Shown here one piece after another: positions 30,022 through 37,219 of a stretch of DNA of 64,000 nt. The translations under genes and the position numbers were made by a program. A model generated the notes under the pieces. It did no database searches. It saw nothing but the letters and a program-made list of their open reading frames with translations, and was not told where the DNA came from. Source of the stretch: Meiothermus sp. GTDB lineage: Bacteria > Deinococcota > Deinococci > Deinococcales > Thermaceae. The DNA lies in contig NZ_BPIJ01000003.1 in NCBI RefSeq assembly GCF_026004055.1, forward strand, positions 62,001 through 126,000. Reading direction: 5' to 3'. Numbering within the stretch: the first letter of the stretch is position 1; each line of letters begins with the position of its first letter.

Positions 30022-30359
30022 TGGTCTGGTAACAAAATACGCAGTATGGGGTTTAGCCTTCAGAACGCGCCGTGTCTCGTAAACCTGGGCCTTCGGTGCC
30101 TTGCCTGTACGGTCATGCAAAAAGCACCCCACCCCGCTTCGCCCCTTCCCTCCCCTACTGCGTAGGGGAGGCCAGGTGGGGTGGCTGACCTGGCCCTTCA
30201 CGCAGCGGATTGGGGGCCTTGCCTGATACCCTCCCCCACCCTCCCTACGCGGTAGGGAGGGCGCTTTTAGGCCATCTCGGGGGCCGAAGTGGGATGGAAT
30301 CTCTACATCGATGTATTCGGTGTGCGGTACATAACTTCGGAAATTTAGTTACCAGACCA
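30022..30359 (+). mobile_element. Miniature element A, copy 2 (338 bp)
   Basis: Same orientation as copy 1 and exactly 338 bp, from TGGTCTGGTAAC to GTTACCAGACCA. It is flanked by direct repeats TTTAG (30017-30021 and 30360-30364), a good target duplication, and starts 30 bp after the regulator stop. The terminator-like hairpin inside lies downstream of the regulator and may insulate it from the genes beyond. Confidence 0.87.
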
Positions 30360-30364
30360 TTTAG

Positions 30365-30523
30365 TGCTCTGGTAACAAAGTTCTGGTAACAAAGTACGTG
30401 ATGCCGGCCTTTTCCCGTCATTGCGAGCATCCGCAGGATGCAAAGCAATCCAGAATCTCTGCCCCGGCCAGCCTACACAAGGCTATCTGGATTGCTTCGT
30501 CGGCGGGGGCCTCCTTGCAATGA
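30365..30523 (+). mobile_element. Miniature element B, copy 2 (damaged)
   Basis: Begins TGCTCTGGTAACAAAG with a tandem partial duplicate TTCTGGTAACAAAG, then the same palindromic core as copies 1 and 3 (TCATTGCGAGCATCCGC to TGCAATGAC). The usual right end with CCAGACC is absent, so the copy is truncated. From about 30524 to 30598 there is no gene that I recognise. Confidence 0.7.
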
Positions 30524-30598
30524 CGATCGCTTCTGCGAATACGTGTTCGCCTCGATACTCCTGCAGGCTTAAAGCCGAGCAGCGCAAGAAGCCTCATC

Positions 30599-30620
30599 CA
30601 TGAGACAGCCATAAGACAGC
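30599..30620 (+). promoter_or_regulatory. 11-bp tandem repeat, putative SARP-type operator 1
   Basis: Two direct copies with exact 11-bp period, CATGAGACAGC then CATAAGACAGC, followed by CCATC. It lies 20 bp before the small gene at 30640. SARP-family activators are known to bind direct repeats spaced one helical turn apart near the -35 region. No clear -10 box follows. Binding by the upstream regulator is inference. Confidence 0.6.
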
Positions 30621-30639
30621 CCATCTGCAGACTGCACAT

Positions 30640-30828
30640 GTGGGCCGTCTTGCTCCACCCAAAACCCGCCCCCAGACTTTGGCCAGCTATGTGCTGAAGC
30701 TCGAGGAATGGGAAGGGGCTTTGCGCTATGTGCTGCACGATCTGGCGGGTGGGGAGCGGCTGGTCTTCGACTCGGCCGAAGCGCTCAAGGCCTTTCTGGA
30801 ACGCAAGTCCGCCGTAAGACGGCCATAA
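30640..30828 (+). CDS. Small protein of unknown function (about 62 aa or shorter)
   Basis: GTG-started frame of 62 residues; the part that looks conserved is LASYVLKLEEWEGALRYVLH followed by DLAGGERLVFDSAEALKAFL. I recall similar short proteins with a YVLRLW start and an F-x-S-x-E-A-L-x-x-F-L end in Chloroflexi and Deinococcus, but cannot verify this here. A TTG within the frame (before ASYVLKL) is a possible real start. It sits between the two tandem-repeat sites, and the second site overlaps its last codons. Function unknown. Confidence 0.6.
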   Translation: MGRLAPPKTRPQTLASYVLKLEEWEGALRYVLHDLAGGERLVFDSAEALKAFLERKSAVRRP

Positions 30829-30834
30829 GACGGC
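30813..30834 (+). promoter_or_regulatory. 11-bp tandem repeat, putative SARP-type operator 2
   Basis: CGTAAGACGGC then CATAAGACGGC, again exact 11-bp period and again followed by CCATC. It covers the end of the small gene and ends 31 bp before the lipoprotein ATG. The match to operator 1 in unit length and in the shared AAGAC/GAGAC core and CCATC tail argues against chance. Confidence 0.65.
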
Positions 30835-30865
30835 CCATCGGGAAACTCGGAAGCGGGAGGGCAAC

Positions 30866-30991
30866 ATGAGAAGGTGGATCGGGATTCTGGCAGCGCTGGT
30901 GTGGGTATTGGCAGCCTGCGGGGGCAGTCCCCAGGCAGGACAAAACGGGGTGTGGGACAACTCGAGCTGGGACAGAGCGAACTGGCAGTAA
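30866..30991 (+). CDS. Small lipoprotein (41 aa)
   Basis: Very short secreted lipoprotein: charged start MRRW, hydrophobic core IGILAALVWVLAA, lipobox LAAC with the cysteine at residue 18, and a mature peptide of only 24 residues ending GVWDNSSWDRANWQ. GGGAGG stands before the ATG and the next gene follows 10 bp after the stop with AAGGAGG. The W-D-N-x-x-W-D pattern resembles tails I recall from secreted proteins of Deinococcus and Chloroflexi; that likeness is from memory. Role unknown. Confidence 0.75.
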   Translation: MRRWIGILAALVWVLAACGGSPQAGQNGVWDNSSWDRANWQ

Positions 30992-31001
30992 GGAGGTTAG
31001 C

Positions 31002-32207
31002 ATGAAAAATCGGAATATCTTCTATTTCTTCTTGGGTGCGGTATTGGTAGCAACCGGCTTGTACGGGCTTTCGGTGGGCAACCTGACCAGCTTTACCGCC
31101 GGAACCCCCATCCGGGCCAGCGAGGTCAACACCAACTTCAGCGTTTTGCGCTCCGCCATCGAAGCCCTGGAAGCCCCGGTAGACACCGCGCGGCTGGCCG
31201 ACCGGGCCGTAACACCCGCCAAGATGGCCGATCAGGGCTGCCCAGCAGGTCAAGCCCTGGGGGGCTACAACGACGGCAACCCGAACTGTGTGGCGGTGCA
31301 GGGTGGGGCGGGTCTGACCGAGGTAGCGCGGGACGCTACTTTGACCGGCAACGGCACTGCCGCAAGCCCCTTGAGCCTGGCGGACCGGGCCGTGACCGGG
31401 GCAAAAATGGGCAACGGGCCGTTCATTTTGCAATCCTCAGGGAATGTCGAACTTGAGCTGCGGGAGCAGGTCGCGGGCGGTGTGCCCCAGATGCGCTTTA
31501 GCAAGCTCAACAGCCCGGCCTCCACCTGGGATATCGCCGTTTCCAACAACCTCAACTGGCTCTTTTTTGACAACCCCAGCGACCCCAACCCGGCCCCTAA
31601 TCTGATCCTCAAACCCAGCGGCGACGCGAACTTTGCCGGGCAGGTAAACGCCGCCTCTTTCGGTCAAATCCTGAGCGAGTCCACCGGCGCGCCCCAGCTC
31701 GAGCTACGCGAGACCAACGCAGGGCAGTTTAGCCAGCTCCGGCTGAGCGTCCAGGGTAATCCCAACTTCTGGGACATTGCCGCCAGGGATGTGCTCAACA
31801 TTTACCGCGAGGGCACCGGCAACGTGGTCAGCCTCCAGACCAACGGTGATATGAACCTGACCGGCGATATCTCCCAACCCCGCGACAAGGACGGCACCAC
31901 TAAGGCCTCGGCGCTCATCAACTGTGGAGCCACACCCAGCGTGGCCCGCTCGTTCAACCAGGTAACTGGAACCATCACCGTGGAGGGTGGTACTGCGGGG
32001 ATTTGCACAGTGGATTTCGGTTTTAACGTTAGTGACCGCTTCTGGCAGGTAAGCAGTTACAAAGTGTCGGGAACCACAGGAATTGACCCCCAGATTGTGA
32101 ACTGTGAATTTAGCTTAGGATTAGGCACCAACAAACTCACTTGCGTGGTACGGAGCATTACCACCGGAAATGTACAAGTAGGTTCGTTCATGATCACGGT
32201 GTTCTAG
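31002..32207 (+). CDS. Membrane-anchored, fibre-like surface protein
   Basis: A 401-residue protein with one N-terminal hydrophobic segment (residues 6-26), then FTAGTPIRASEVNTNFSVLR, a motif common near the start of tail-fibre-like surface proteins. Two short copies LADRAVTPAKM / LADRAVTGAKM (65-75, 127-136) and two longer units (about 148-214 and 230-290: LELREQVAGG ... WDIAVS ... LKPSGDANFAGQV and LELRETNAGQ ... WDIAAR ... LQTNGDMNLTGDI) show internal duplication. The C-terminal 100 residues contain four cysteines. Probably exported and surface-exposed; precise function unknown. Strong AAGGAGG site; same operon as the lipoprotein. Confidence 0.8.
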   Translation: MKNRNIFYFFLGAVLVATGLYGLSVGNLTSFTAGTPIRASEVNTNFSVLRSAIEALEAPVDTARLADRAVTPAKMADQGCPAGQALGGYNDGNPNCVAVQGGAGLTEVARDATLTGNGTAASPLSLADRAVTGAKMGNGPFILQSSGNVELELREQVAGGVPQMRFSKLNSPASTWDIAVSNNLNWLFFDNPSDPNPAPNLILKPSGDANFAGQVNAASFGQILSESTGAPQLELRETNAGQFSQLRLSVQGNPNFWDIAARDVLNIYREGTGNVVSLQTNGDMNLTGDISQPRDKDGTTKASALINCGATPSVARSFNQVTGTITVEGGTAGICTVDFGFNVSDRFWQVSSYKVSGTTGIDPQIVNCEFSLGLGTNKLTCVVRSITTGNVQVGSFMITVF

Positions 32208-32216
32208 GGGGGCAAA

Positions 32217-33116
32217 GTGAAAGGATTGCTCTTCGCTACCTTCCTTGGGCTGGCCTTCGGGCTGGCCCAGGGGGTGCCGCTGCAAAGCGGCCAGCAGTAT
32301 GCGGCGGGTACACGGGTTGGCTCGCCCTGGACGGGAGTCTCGTTTGTGGTGCCGCAGGGCTACCAGGGCCGCTACGACCCCGAGGCCGAGGGCTTTGTGA
32401 TGAGCAGCGCCAAACGAGACTACCTGGCAGTGTATGCGCTGTCTTCGGCAAGTCCTGAGACGTTTGCCGAGTATCTGCTCGAGGCCCTTTCCAAGCAGGG
32501 CATGCAGCTTCAGCTCAAGGGAGAGCCCCAACAGACCCAGACCACCCTCAGCGCCCAGGCCGTGGCCCGCACCGCACAGGGGGCACTGAGTTTCTACTTC
32601 ACTGCCAAACAAGGCCCGGCGGGCAATCTGCTGGCGGTGGTGGGGCTGGCCGCTACCAAGGACGAAGCCGCACTCAAAAAAGTAGCCGACGGGCTGCTGG
32701 CTTCTGGACAGTTGGGGACTCCCCAGGCCGAGGTCTGGAAGCGCGAGTTGGGCGGGGTGCTGCTCACCCTCAAAAGCCGCAACAGCGCCTGGAGCCGCGA
32801 CCCCAACCCCGGCAAGAGCGCCAGCTTTAGCTCCAATACCAAGGAGACCTATGTGTTCTGCTCCAACGGACAGTACGCCTTTAGCACCAAGACCGAGCGC
32901 TTCCTGAGCAACGCCGCAGGCTATATTGAGTCCACCGACACCGACGGGCACTCGGGGGAGTGGAACCTGATTGCCAACATCATCGGTACACCCATTTTGT
33001 ACCTCGAGGCCAGCAACGGCAAAAGCTTCGAGTACGTCCTGCGCGTGCCGGGACAGGGCAGCGTGGCTCTGGATGATCGGATTTACACCGTGGGGTCAAG
33101 CGAGCAGTGCAACTGA
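32217..33116 (+). CDS. Secreted protein of unknown function
   Basis: A 299-residue protein with a signal peptide (MKGLLFATFLGLAFGLAQG, cleavage probably near residue 19). The mature part begins VPLQSGQQYAAGTRVGSPWT, contains GVSFVVPQGYQGRYD, and in the C-terminal half a cysteine pair (VFCSNGQYAF, SSEQCN). No known domain recognised, though the first half recalls small surface-binding modules that precede a hydrolase or stress domain. It is the last gene of the group downstream of operator 2 and converges on the TldE gene, 6 bp away. Confidence 0.75.
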   Translation: MKGLLFATFLGLAFGLAQGVPLQSGQQYAAGTRVGSPWTGVSFVVPQGYQGRYDPEAEGFVMSSAKRDYLAVYALSSASPETFAEYLLEALSKQGMQLQLKGEPQQTQTTLSAQAVARTAQGALSFYFTAKQGPAGNLLAVVGLAATKDEAALKKVADGLLASGQLGTPQAEVWKRELGGVLLTLKSRNSAWSRDPNPGKSASFSSNTKETYVFCSNGQYAFSTKTERFLSNAAGYIESTDTDGHSGEWNLIANIIGTPILYLEASNGKSFEYVLRVPGQGSVALDDRIYTVGSSEQCN

Positions 33117-33122
33117 ATGGGC

Positions 33123-34439
33123 TCAAGCCCCGGCAAAGGAGAGCTCGGCTACCTCCACCATGGGCGAGCCCACAATGCCCATCATGGGGTTCCACTCGAG
33201 CTCCGTGCCCAAAGCGGTGATGTTGGCCAGCAGCTCCAGGAAGTTACCCGCCACGGTAAAGTTCTCCACCGGGTAGGCCACCTCGCCCCCCTCCACCCAG
33301 AGACCCAGGGCTTGCAGGCTAAACTCGCCCGAGATGGGGTTGGCCCCAGCGTGCAGGCCCATCAGGTCGCTAAGGATGATGCCATTATCCTGCTTCACGC
33401 CCTGCCCCGGCTGTACGAAAAGGTTCGTCGGGGCCACGCCCAGCACGCCCTTATAGCTGCGGGCGGCATGGCCGGTGTTCTCCGCACCCATTTTGCGGGC
33501 GGTCTCCGAGTTGTGGGCAAAGGTGCGCAAGACCCCTTGTTCGATGAACACCGTGCGCTTGGCAGGGGTACCCTCGGTATCGAAGGGGCGGGAGGCCAGC
33601 CCCCCCGGGAGGGTGGGGTCGTCTATCAGGGTAAAAATCTCCGAGGCCACCTTTTGGCCGATTTTGCCCGCCAGCAGACTCTTGCCCTCCAGCACGTTCT
33701 TGGCCGAGAGCAAAAACCAGCCCATCATGCCCAGCAACTGGGCAAAGGCTTTGGGTTCAAAATAGGCCTTGTAGCGCCCGGTTTTGAGCGGGCGGGCTCC
33801 CAGCAGCCTGCCGGTTTTCTGCAGGAAGGCTTGGGCGGTGCGGCCCGGCTCGAGGGCGTGGAACTCCTTGGAGAGGTCGAACTCGTAGCCCTGCTTGAGG
33901 CTCTGCCCCTCGGCCATGATGGCGCTGGTCAGGAGCAGGGCATAGCCGTTGCGAAAGGCCCCGGAGACCCCCCGGGTGGAGCCCAGGGTGGCCTGGGTCT
34001 CGCTTTCCGAGTAGCGGGTCATCTGCACCTGCTTGACCCGGGGGTCGGCCCGCAGGCCCGACTCCAGGGCCAGGGCCTTCTGGCGTTTTTGCTCCAGCGG
34101 GGCCGAAAGCCCCTCGCCCAGCAGGTCGTGCTGGCCCAGCGCCCCTCCGGAGGGCAAGAACCCCCCCGTCTCCGACTGCAAGAGGGCGTTCTCATGGGCC
34201 TCCTGGAGCACCCAGTCCAGGGCCTCGGGGGTGCACTCCTCGGTGTAGGCGTAGCCGGTCTTGCCCGCCGCCACCACCCGCACCCCCACCCCCCCCTGGG
34301 TGGCCTGGGTAATCTCCTCCACCTTGCCGCCGTGGGCCTGAATGGTCAGTTCGCGGCTGTGGGTGGCCAGTACCTCGGCCTCAATCCCCAGCGCTCGGGC
34401 TTTTTGCAACAGATAGTCTCTGGCTTCTTCAAAGGTCAT
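33123..34439 (-). CDS. pmbA: TldE/PmbA family peptidase subunit
   Basis: A 438-residue partner of TldD; in E. coli TldD and TldE form a heterodimeric metalloprotease that degrades unfolded peptides and matures microcin B17. Segments: THSRELTIQAHGGKVEEITQ, GVGVRVVAAGKTGYAYTEE, FDTEGTPAKRTVFIEQGVLR and SGEFSLQALGLWVEGGEVAY. It lacks the HExxxH zinc motif, as expected for TldE. It lies 24 bp after tldD on the same strand. Confidence 0.92.
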   Translation of the reverse strand: MTFEEARDYLLQKARALGIEAEVLATHSRELTIQAHGGKVEEITQATQGGVGVRVVAAGKTGYAYTEECTPEALDWVLQEAHENALLQSETGGFLPSGGALGQHDLLGEGLSAPLEQKRQKALALESGLRADPRVKQVQMTRYSESETQATLGSTRGVSGAFRNGYALLLTSAIMAEGQSLKQGYEFDLSKEFHALEPGRTAQAFLQKTGRLLGARPLKTGRYKAYFEPKAFAQLLGMMGWFLLSAKNVLEGKSLLAGKIGQKVASEIFTLIDDPTLPGGLASRPFDTEGTPAKRTVFIEQGVLRTFAHNSETARKMGAENTGHAARSYKGVLGVAPTNLFVQPGQGVKQDNGIILSDLMGLHAGANPISGEFSLQALGLWVEGGEVAYPVENFTVAGNFLELLANITALGTELEWNPMMGIVGSPMVEVAELSFAGA

Positions 34440-34463
34440 CGGCGTTCCTCCCGTATGCAGGGT

Positions 34464-35858
34464 TCAGGCCTGCCCTCCCACCACAATCTCCGAAATGAGC
34501 AGGTGGGGCTGGCCTACCTCCACCGGCAGGCTACCCGAAAGCGAGCCGCACATGCCGGGGCCCATCTCGAGGTCGTCTGATACCGCCACAATGCGCTTTA
34601 TGCTCTCGGGGCCCTTGCCCACCAGCATGGCCCCCCGCACCGGCTCCTCGAGGCGCCCATGGCGGATGATGTAGCCTTCCTTGACGGCAAAGTTGTACTC
34701 CCCCGAGCCGGGCCGCACCTGCCCGCCGCCCATATCGGCGGCATACAGGCCGTACTCGATGCCCTCGAAGAGTTTTTCCTTGGGGGTATTGCCGGGGGCA
34801 ATGAAGGTGTTGCGCATGCGGCTGGTGGGGGCAAAGGTGTAGTCCTGGCGGCGGCCCGAGCCGGTGGGGCGGTAGCCGGTGAGCAGGCTGCCGAGCCGGT
34901 CTACCATGTAGCTTTTGAGCACCCCGTTTTCGATGAGCACGGTGCGCTCGGTGGGTCGGCCCTCGTCGTCGAACTCCTGCGAGCCCCAGCCGTGGGGGGT
35001 GGTGCCGTCGTCGATGTAGGTTACGCAGTCGGAGGCCACCTTCTCGCCCAGCTTGTCGGAGAGGACGCTGGCTTTTTTGGCCACCGAGGTGGTCTCCAGC
35101 AGGTGCCCCAGCGCCTCGTGGAAGATCACCCCGCCAAAGCCGCTGCCGATGACTACCGGCATGGTGCCGGCGGGGGCGGGCTTGGCCCGCAGGTTGGTCA
35201 GGGCTTGCAGGCCCGCCCTGCGCCCCACCTCGGCGGGGGGGTAGCGGTCGAAGAGCTCGAGGCCCACACTCAGGCCCGGCCCCACCACCCCGGTCTGCAT
35301 GCCGCTTTCGTCCTGGGCGATGGCGGTCACGTACAGGCGCGTGCGCACCCGGCGATCCTCGGCCCAGGTTCCTTCGCTATTGGCCACCAGGACTTCCTGT
35401 TCCCACTCCATCAGGTTGCTCTGCACCTGCTTAATCTGGGGCCCCACCATGGCCCCGGCCTCGGCCTCGCGGATGCGCTCGAGGCGGTAGCGCTTATCCC
35501 GCGCCGTAAAGGGAATCTCGGGTGCGTGCAGACCCTGGGCCACCGCCTTGCGGAAGTCGAGCCCGCCCCGGCCCCGCTCATCCACCTGTCCGGCGCTGCC
35601 CTTGAGCTTGACCAGGGTCTCGGTCAGCTCGAGCAAACTCTCGGGGCTCAGGTCGTTGGTGTAGGCATACACCACTTCGGTTCCGTAGAAGAGCCGCAGG
35701 CCCGCCCCATACTCAATCCCGCTGGTCGCTTCCTTCACCTCGCCCGAAAGCACCCGCAGGGCCCGCCGCCGCCAGCGCTCCACATAGAGCTCGGCAAAGT
35801 CGGCCCCCCCTGCACGGGCTTTCTGCAACACCTCACCCACCAATGCCTGATCTAACAC
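34464..35858 (-). CDS. tldD: TldD family metalloprotease subunit
   Basis: Zinc-binding subunit of the TldD/TldE protease, 464 residues from the GTG at 35858 (VLDQALVGEVL), which has AAAGGAGG at ideal spacing; 36 residues of upstream frame are non-homologous. The metal motif HEALGH lies in GGVIFHEALGHLLETTSVAK; other family blocks are FDDEGRPTERTVLIENGVLK, SGRRQDYTFAPTSRMRNT and MCGSLSGSLPVEVGQPHLLI. It is divergent from the amidase gene. Confidence 0.94.
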   Translation of the reverse strand: MLDQALVGEVLQKARAGGADFAELYVERWRRRALRVLSGEVKEATSGIEYGAGLRLFYGTEVVYAYTNDLSPESLLELTETLVKLKGSAGQVDERGRGGLDFRKAVAQGLHAPEIPFTARDKRYRLERIREAEAGAMVGPQIKQVQSNLMEWEQEVLVANSEGTWAEDRRVRTRLYVTAIAQDESGMQTGVVGPGLSVGLELFDRYPPAEVGRRAGLQALTNLRAKPAPAGTMPVVIGSGFGGVIFHEALGHLLETTSVAKKASVLSDKLGEKVASDCVTYIDDGTTPHGWGSQEFDDEGRPTERTVLIENGVLKSYMVDRLGSLLTGYRPTGSGRRQDYTFAPTSRMRNTFIAPGNTPKEKLFEGIEYGLYAADMGGGQVRPGSGEYNFAVKEGYIIRHGRLEEPVRGAMLVGKGPESIKRIVAVSDDLEMGPGMCGSLSGSLPVEVGQPHLLISEIVVGGQA

Positions 35859-36001
35859 ATAACCTCCTTTTGGATATAGCCTAACAGCCTTTGGCCCAGG
35901 CCATACCCCACCCAGATTGCATTTTGCACCCCTCGGTTCATGAAGCCGGGCACGCGCAATCCTCATCCGGGCAGCACTGAGCCGGATACACTGGAGCTAT
36001 T

Positions 36002-37210
36002 TTGAGGGCGATTCTCACCTTCTCATTCATGCTGTTGCTAGGTGTCGGGGCCGGGCAAAGCCTGCCACCACCTCGGATTGGCGACCAGCCGGGCTTTACG
36101 CGGGTGGTACTGGATCTGCCCAAAGACACCCCCTACACCCTCGAGCCCCTCGGCGCCGCCCTGCGGGTGACCTTCCCCGGCCAGACGGTTACCCCCGGTA
36201 TCCATTTTGTAAGCCAGCCCGAGCTGGCGGGCTATGTTCTGGAGCAGCACGAGGATAAGGCGGTGCTGATCCTGTTCACCCCTCAGGGGGTCACGCCCCG
36301 CTCCGGCTACAAAACCATGACCCTGGCGGCCCTCGAGGGCGACGGGCAACGCTTGGTGATTGACCTTTCGGGCGCCTTTGTGGAGACCGGCCCGCTACCG
36401 CTCCCTCCTGGCTTTCGCTTTGTCAAGGCCAATGGACGGCGCTTTTCGGTGGTGGTGGACGCCGGGCACGGCGGCCCCGACCCCGGGGCCATGGGGCCGG
36501 TGGCGGAAAAGTGGGTGAACCTCGAGGTGGCCTTGCGGGTGCGCCGATGGCTGCAAGAGGCCGGGGTAGAGGTAACCCTCACCCGCGAGGGCGACGCCGC
36601 CTTTTCGCCCGACAAGCGCACCGACCTGACCCAGCGCGTAGCCCTGGCCCAAAGCAAGCACCTCTTTGTTTCTATTCACGCCAACGCCACCGTGCCCGTA
36701 CAGGCCGATGGATGGTGCGGCCTCGAGGTCTACTATTTTGGCCCCCCAGCCCGCCCCTTCTTCCCCCCTCCAGCCCCCCTCACCCCTACTTTGCCTGTGG
36801 CCCTCGCCCCCAGCCCCCTGGACATACTGAGCACCGTAACCCAGCCGGGCGCCCTCGACCCCGGCGCAGAGCCCGACCCCAAGGATATCAATCCCATCCC
36901 ACCGCAAAGCCTACCCACCCCCACCCCGCAGATGAACTCCGCGCGGCGCATGGAGCTCTCGCGCACCCTGGCCACGAGGGTACTTTCTTACATGTTGGGA
37001 GCTACCGCCGCCGTCAACCGAGGGGTGCGCAGTTCGGATTTCTTCGTCATCCGCTACACCAGCGTGCCGGCCATCCTGGTGGAGATGGGCTATCTGAGCC
37101 ACCCCATCGAGGGCCAGAATCTGCGCGAGGCGAACTATCTAGACCGCATCAGCTACGGCATCGCACGGGGGGTGCTGGAGTACCTGGAAAACGACCATCC
37201 CGCCGAATAG
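36002..37210 (+). CDS. N-acetylmuramoyl-L-alanine amidase with AMIN domain
   Basis: Exported peptidoglycan hydrolase of 402 residues that cuts the amide between muramic acid and the peptide stem. A signal peptide (residues 1-19) is followed by an AMIN-like targeting domain (about 25-130) and an Amidase_3 catalytic domain with VVDAGHGGPDPGAMG (zinc histidine), EVTLTREGDAAFS, FVSIHANA (second histidine) and ILVEMGYLSHP (catalytic glutamate). A proline-rich insertion of about 70 residues interrupts the catalytic domain after GLEVYYFGPP. Start is TTG at 36002 with GGAG 8 bases before; ATG 36029 is an alternative. Confidence 0.9.
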   Translation: MRAILTFSFMLLLGVGAGQSLPPPRIGDQPGFTRVVLDLPKDTPYTLEPLGAALRVTFPGQTVTPGIHFVSQPELAGYVLEQHEDKAVLILFTPQGVTPRSGYKTMTLAALEGDGQRLVIDLSGAFVETGPLPLPPGFRFVKANGRRFSVVVDAGHGGPDPGAMGPVAEKWVNLEVALRVRRWLQEAGVEVTLTREGDAAFSPDKRTDLTQRVALAQSKHLFVSIHANATVPVQADGWCGLEVYYFGPPARPFFPPPAPLTPTLPVALAPSPLDILSTVTQPGALDPGAEPDPKDINPIPPQSLPTPTPQMNSARRMELSRTLATRVLSYMLGATAAVNRGVRSSDFFVIRYTSVPAILVEMGYLSHPIEGQNLREANYLDRISYGIARGVLEYLENDHPAE

Positions 37211-37219
37211 CGATGCCCC

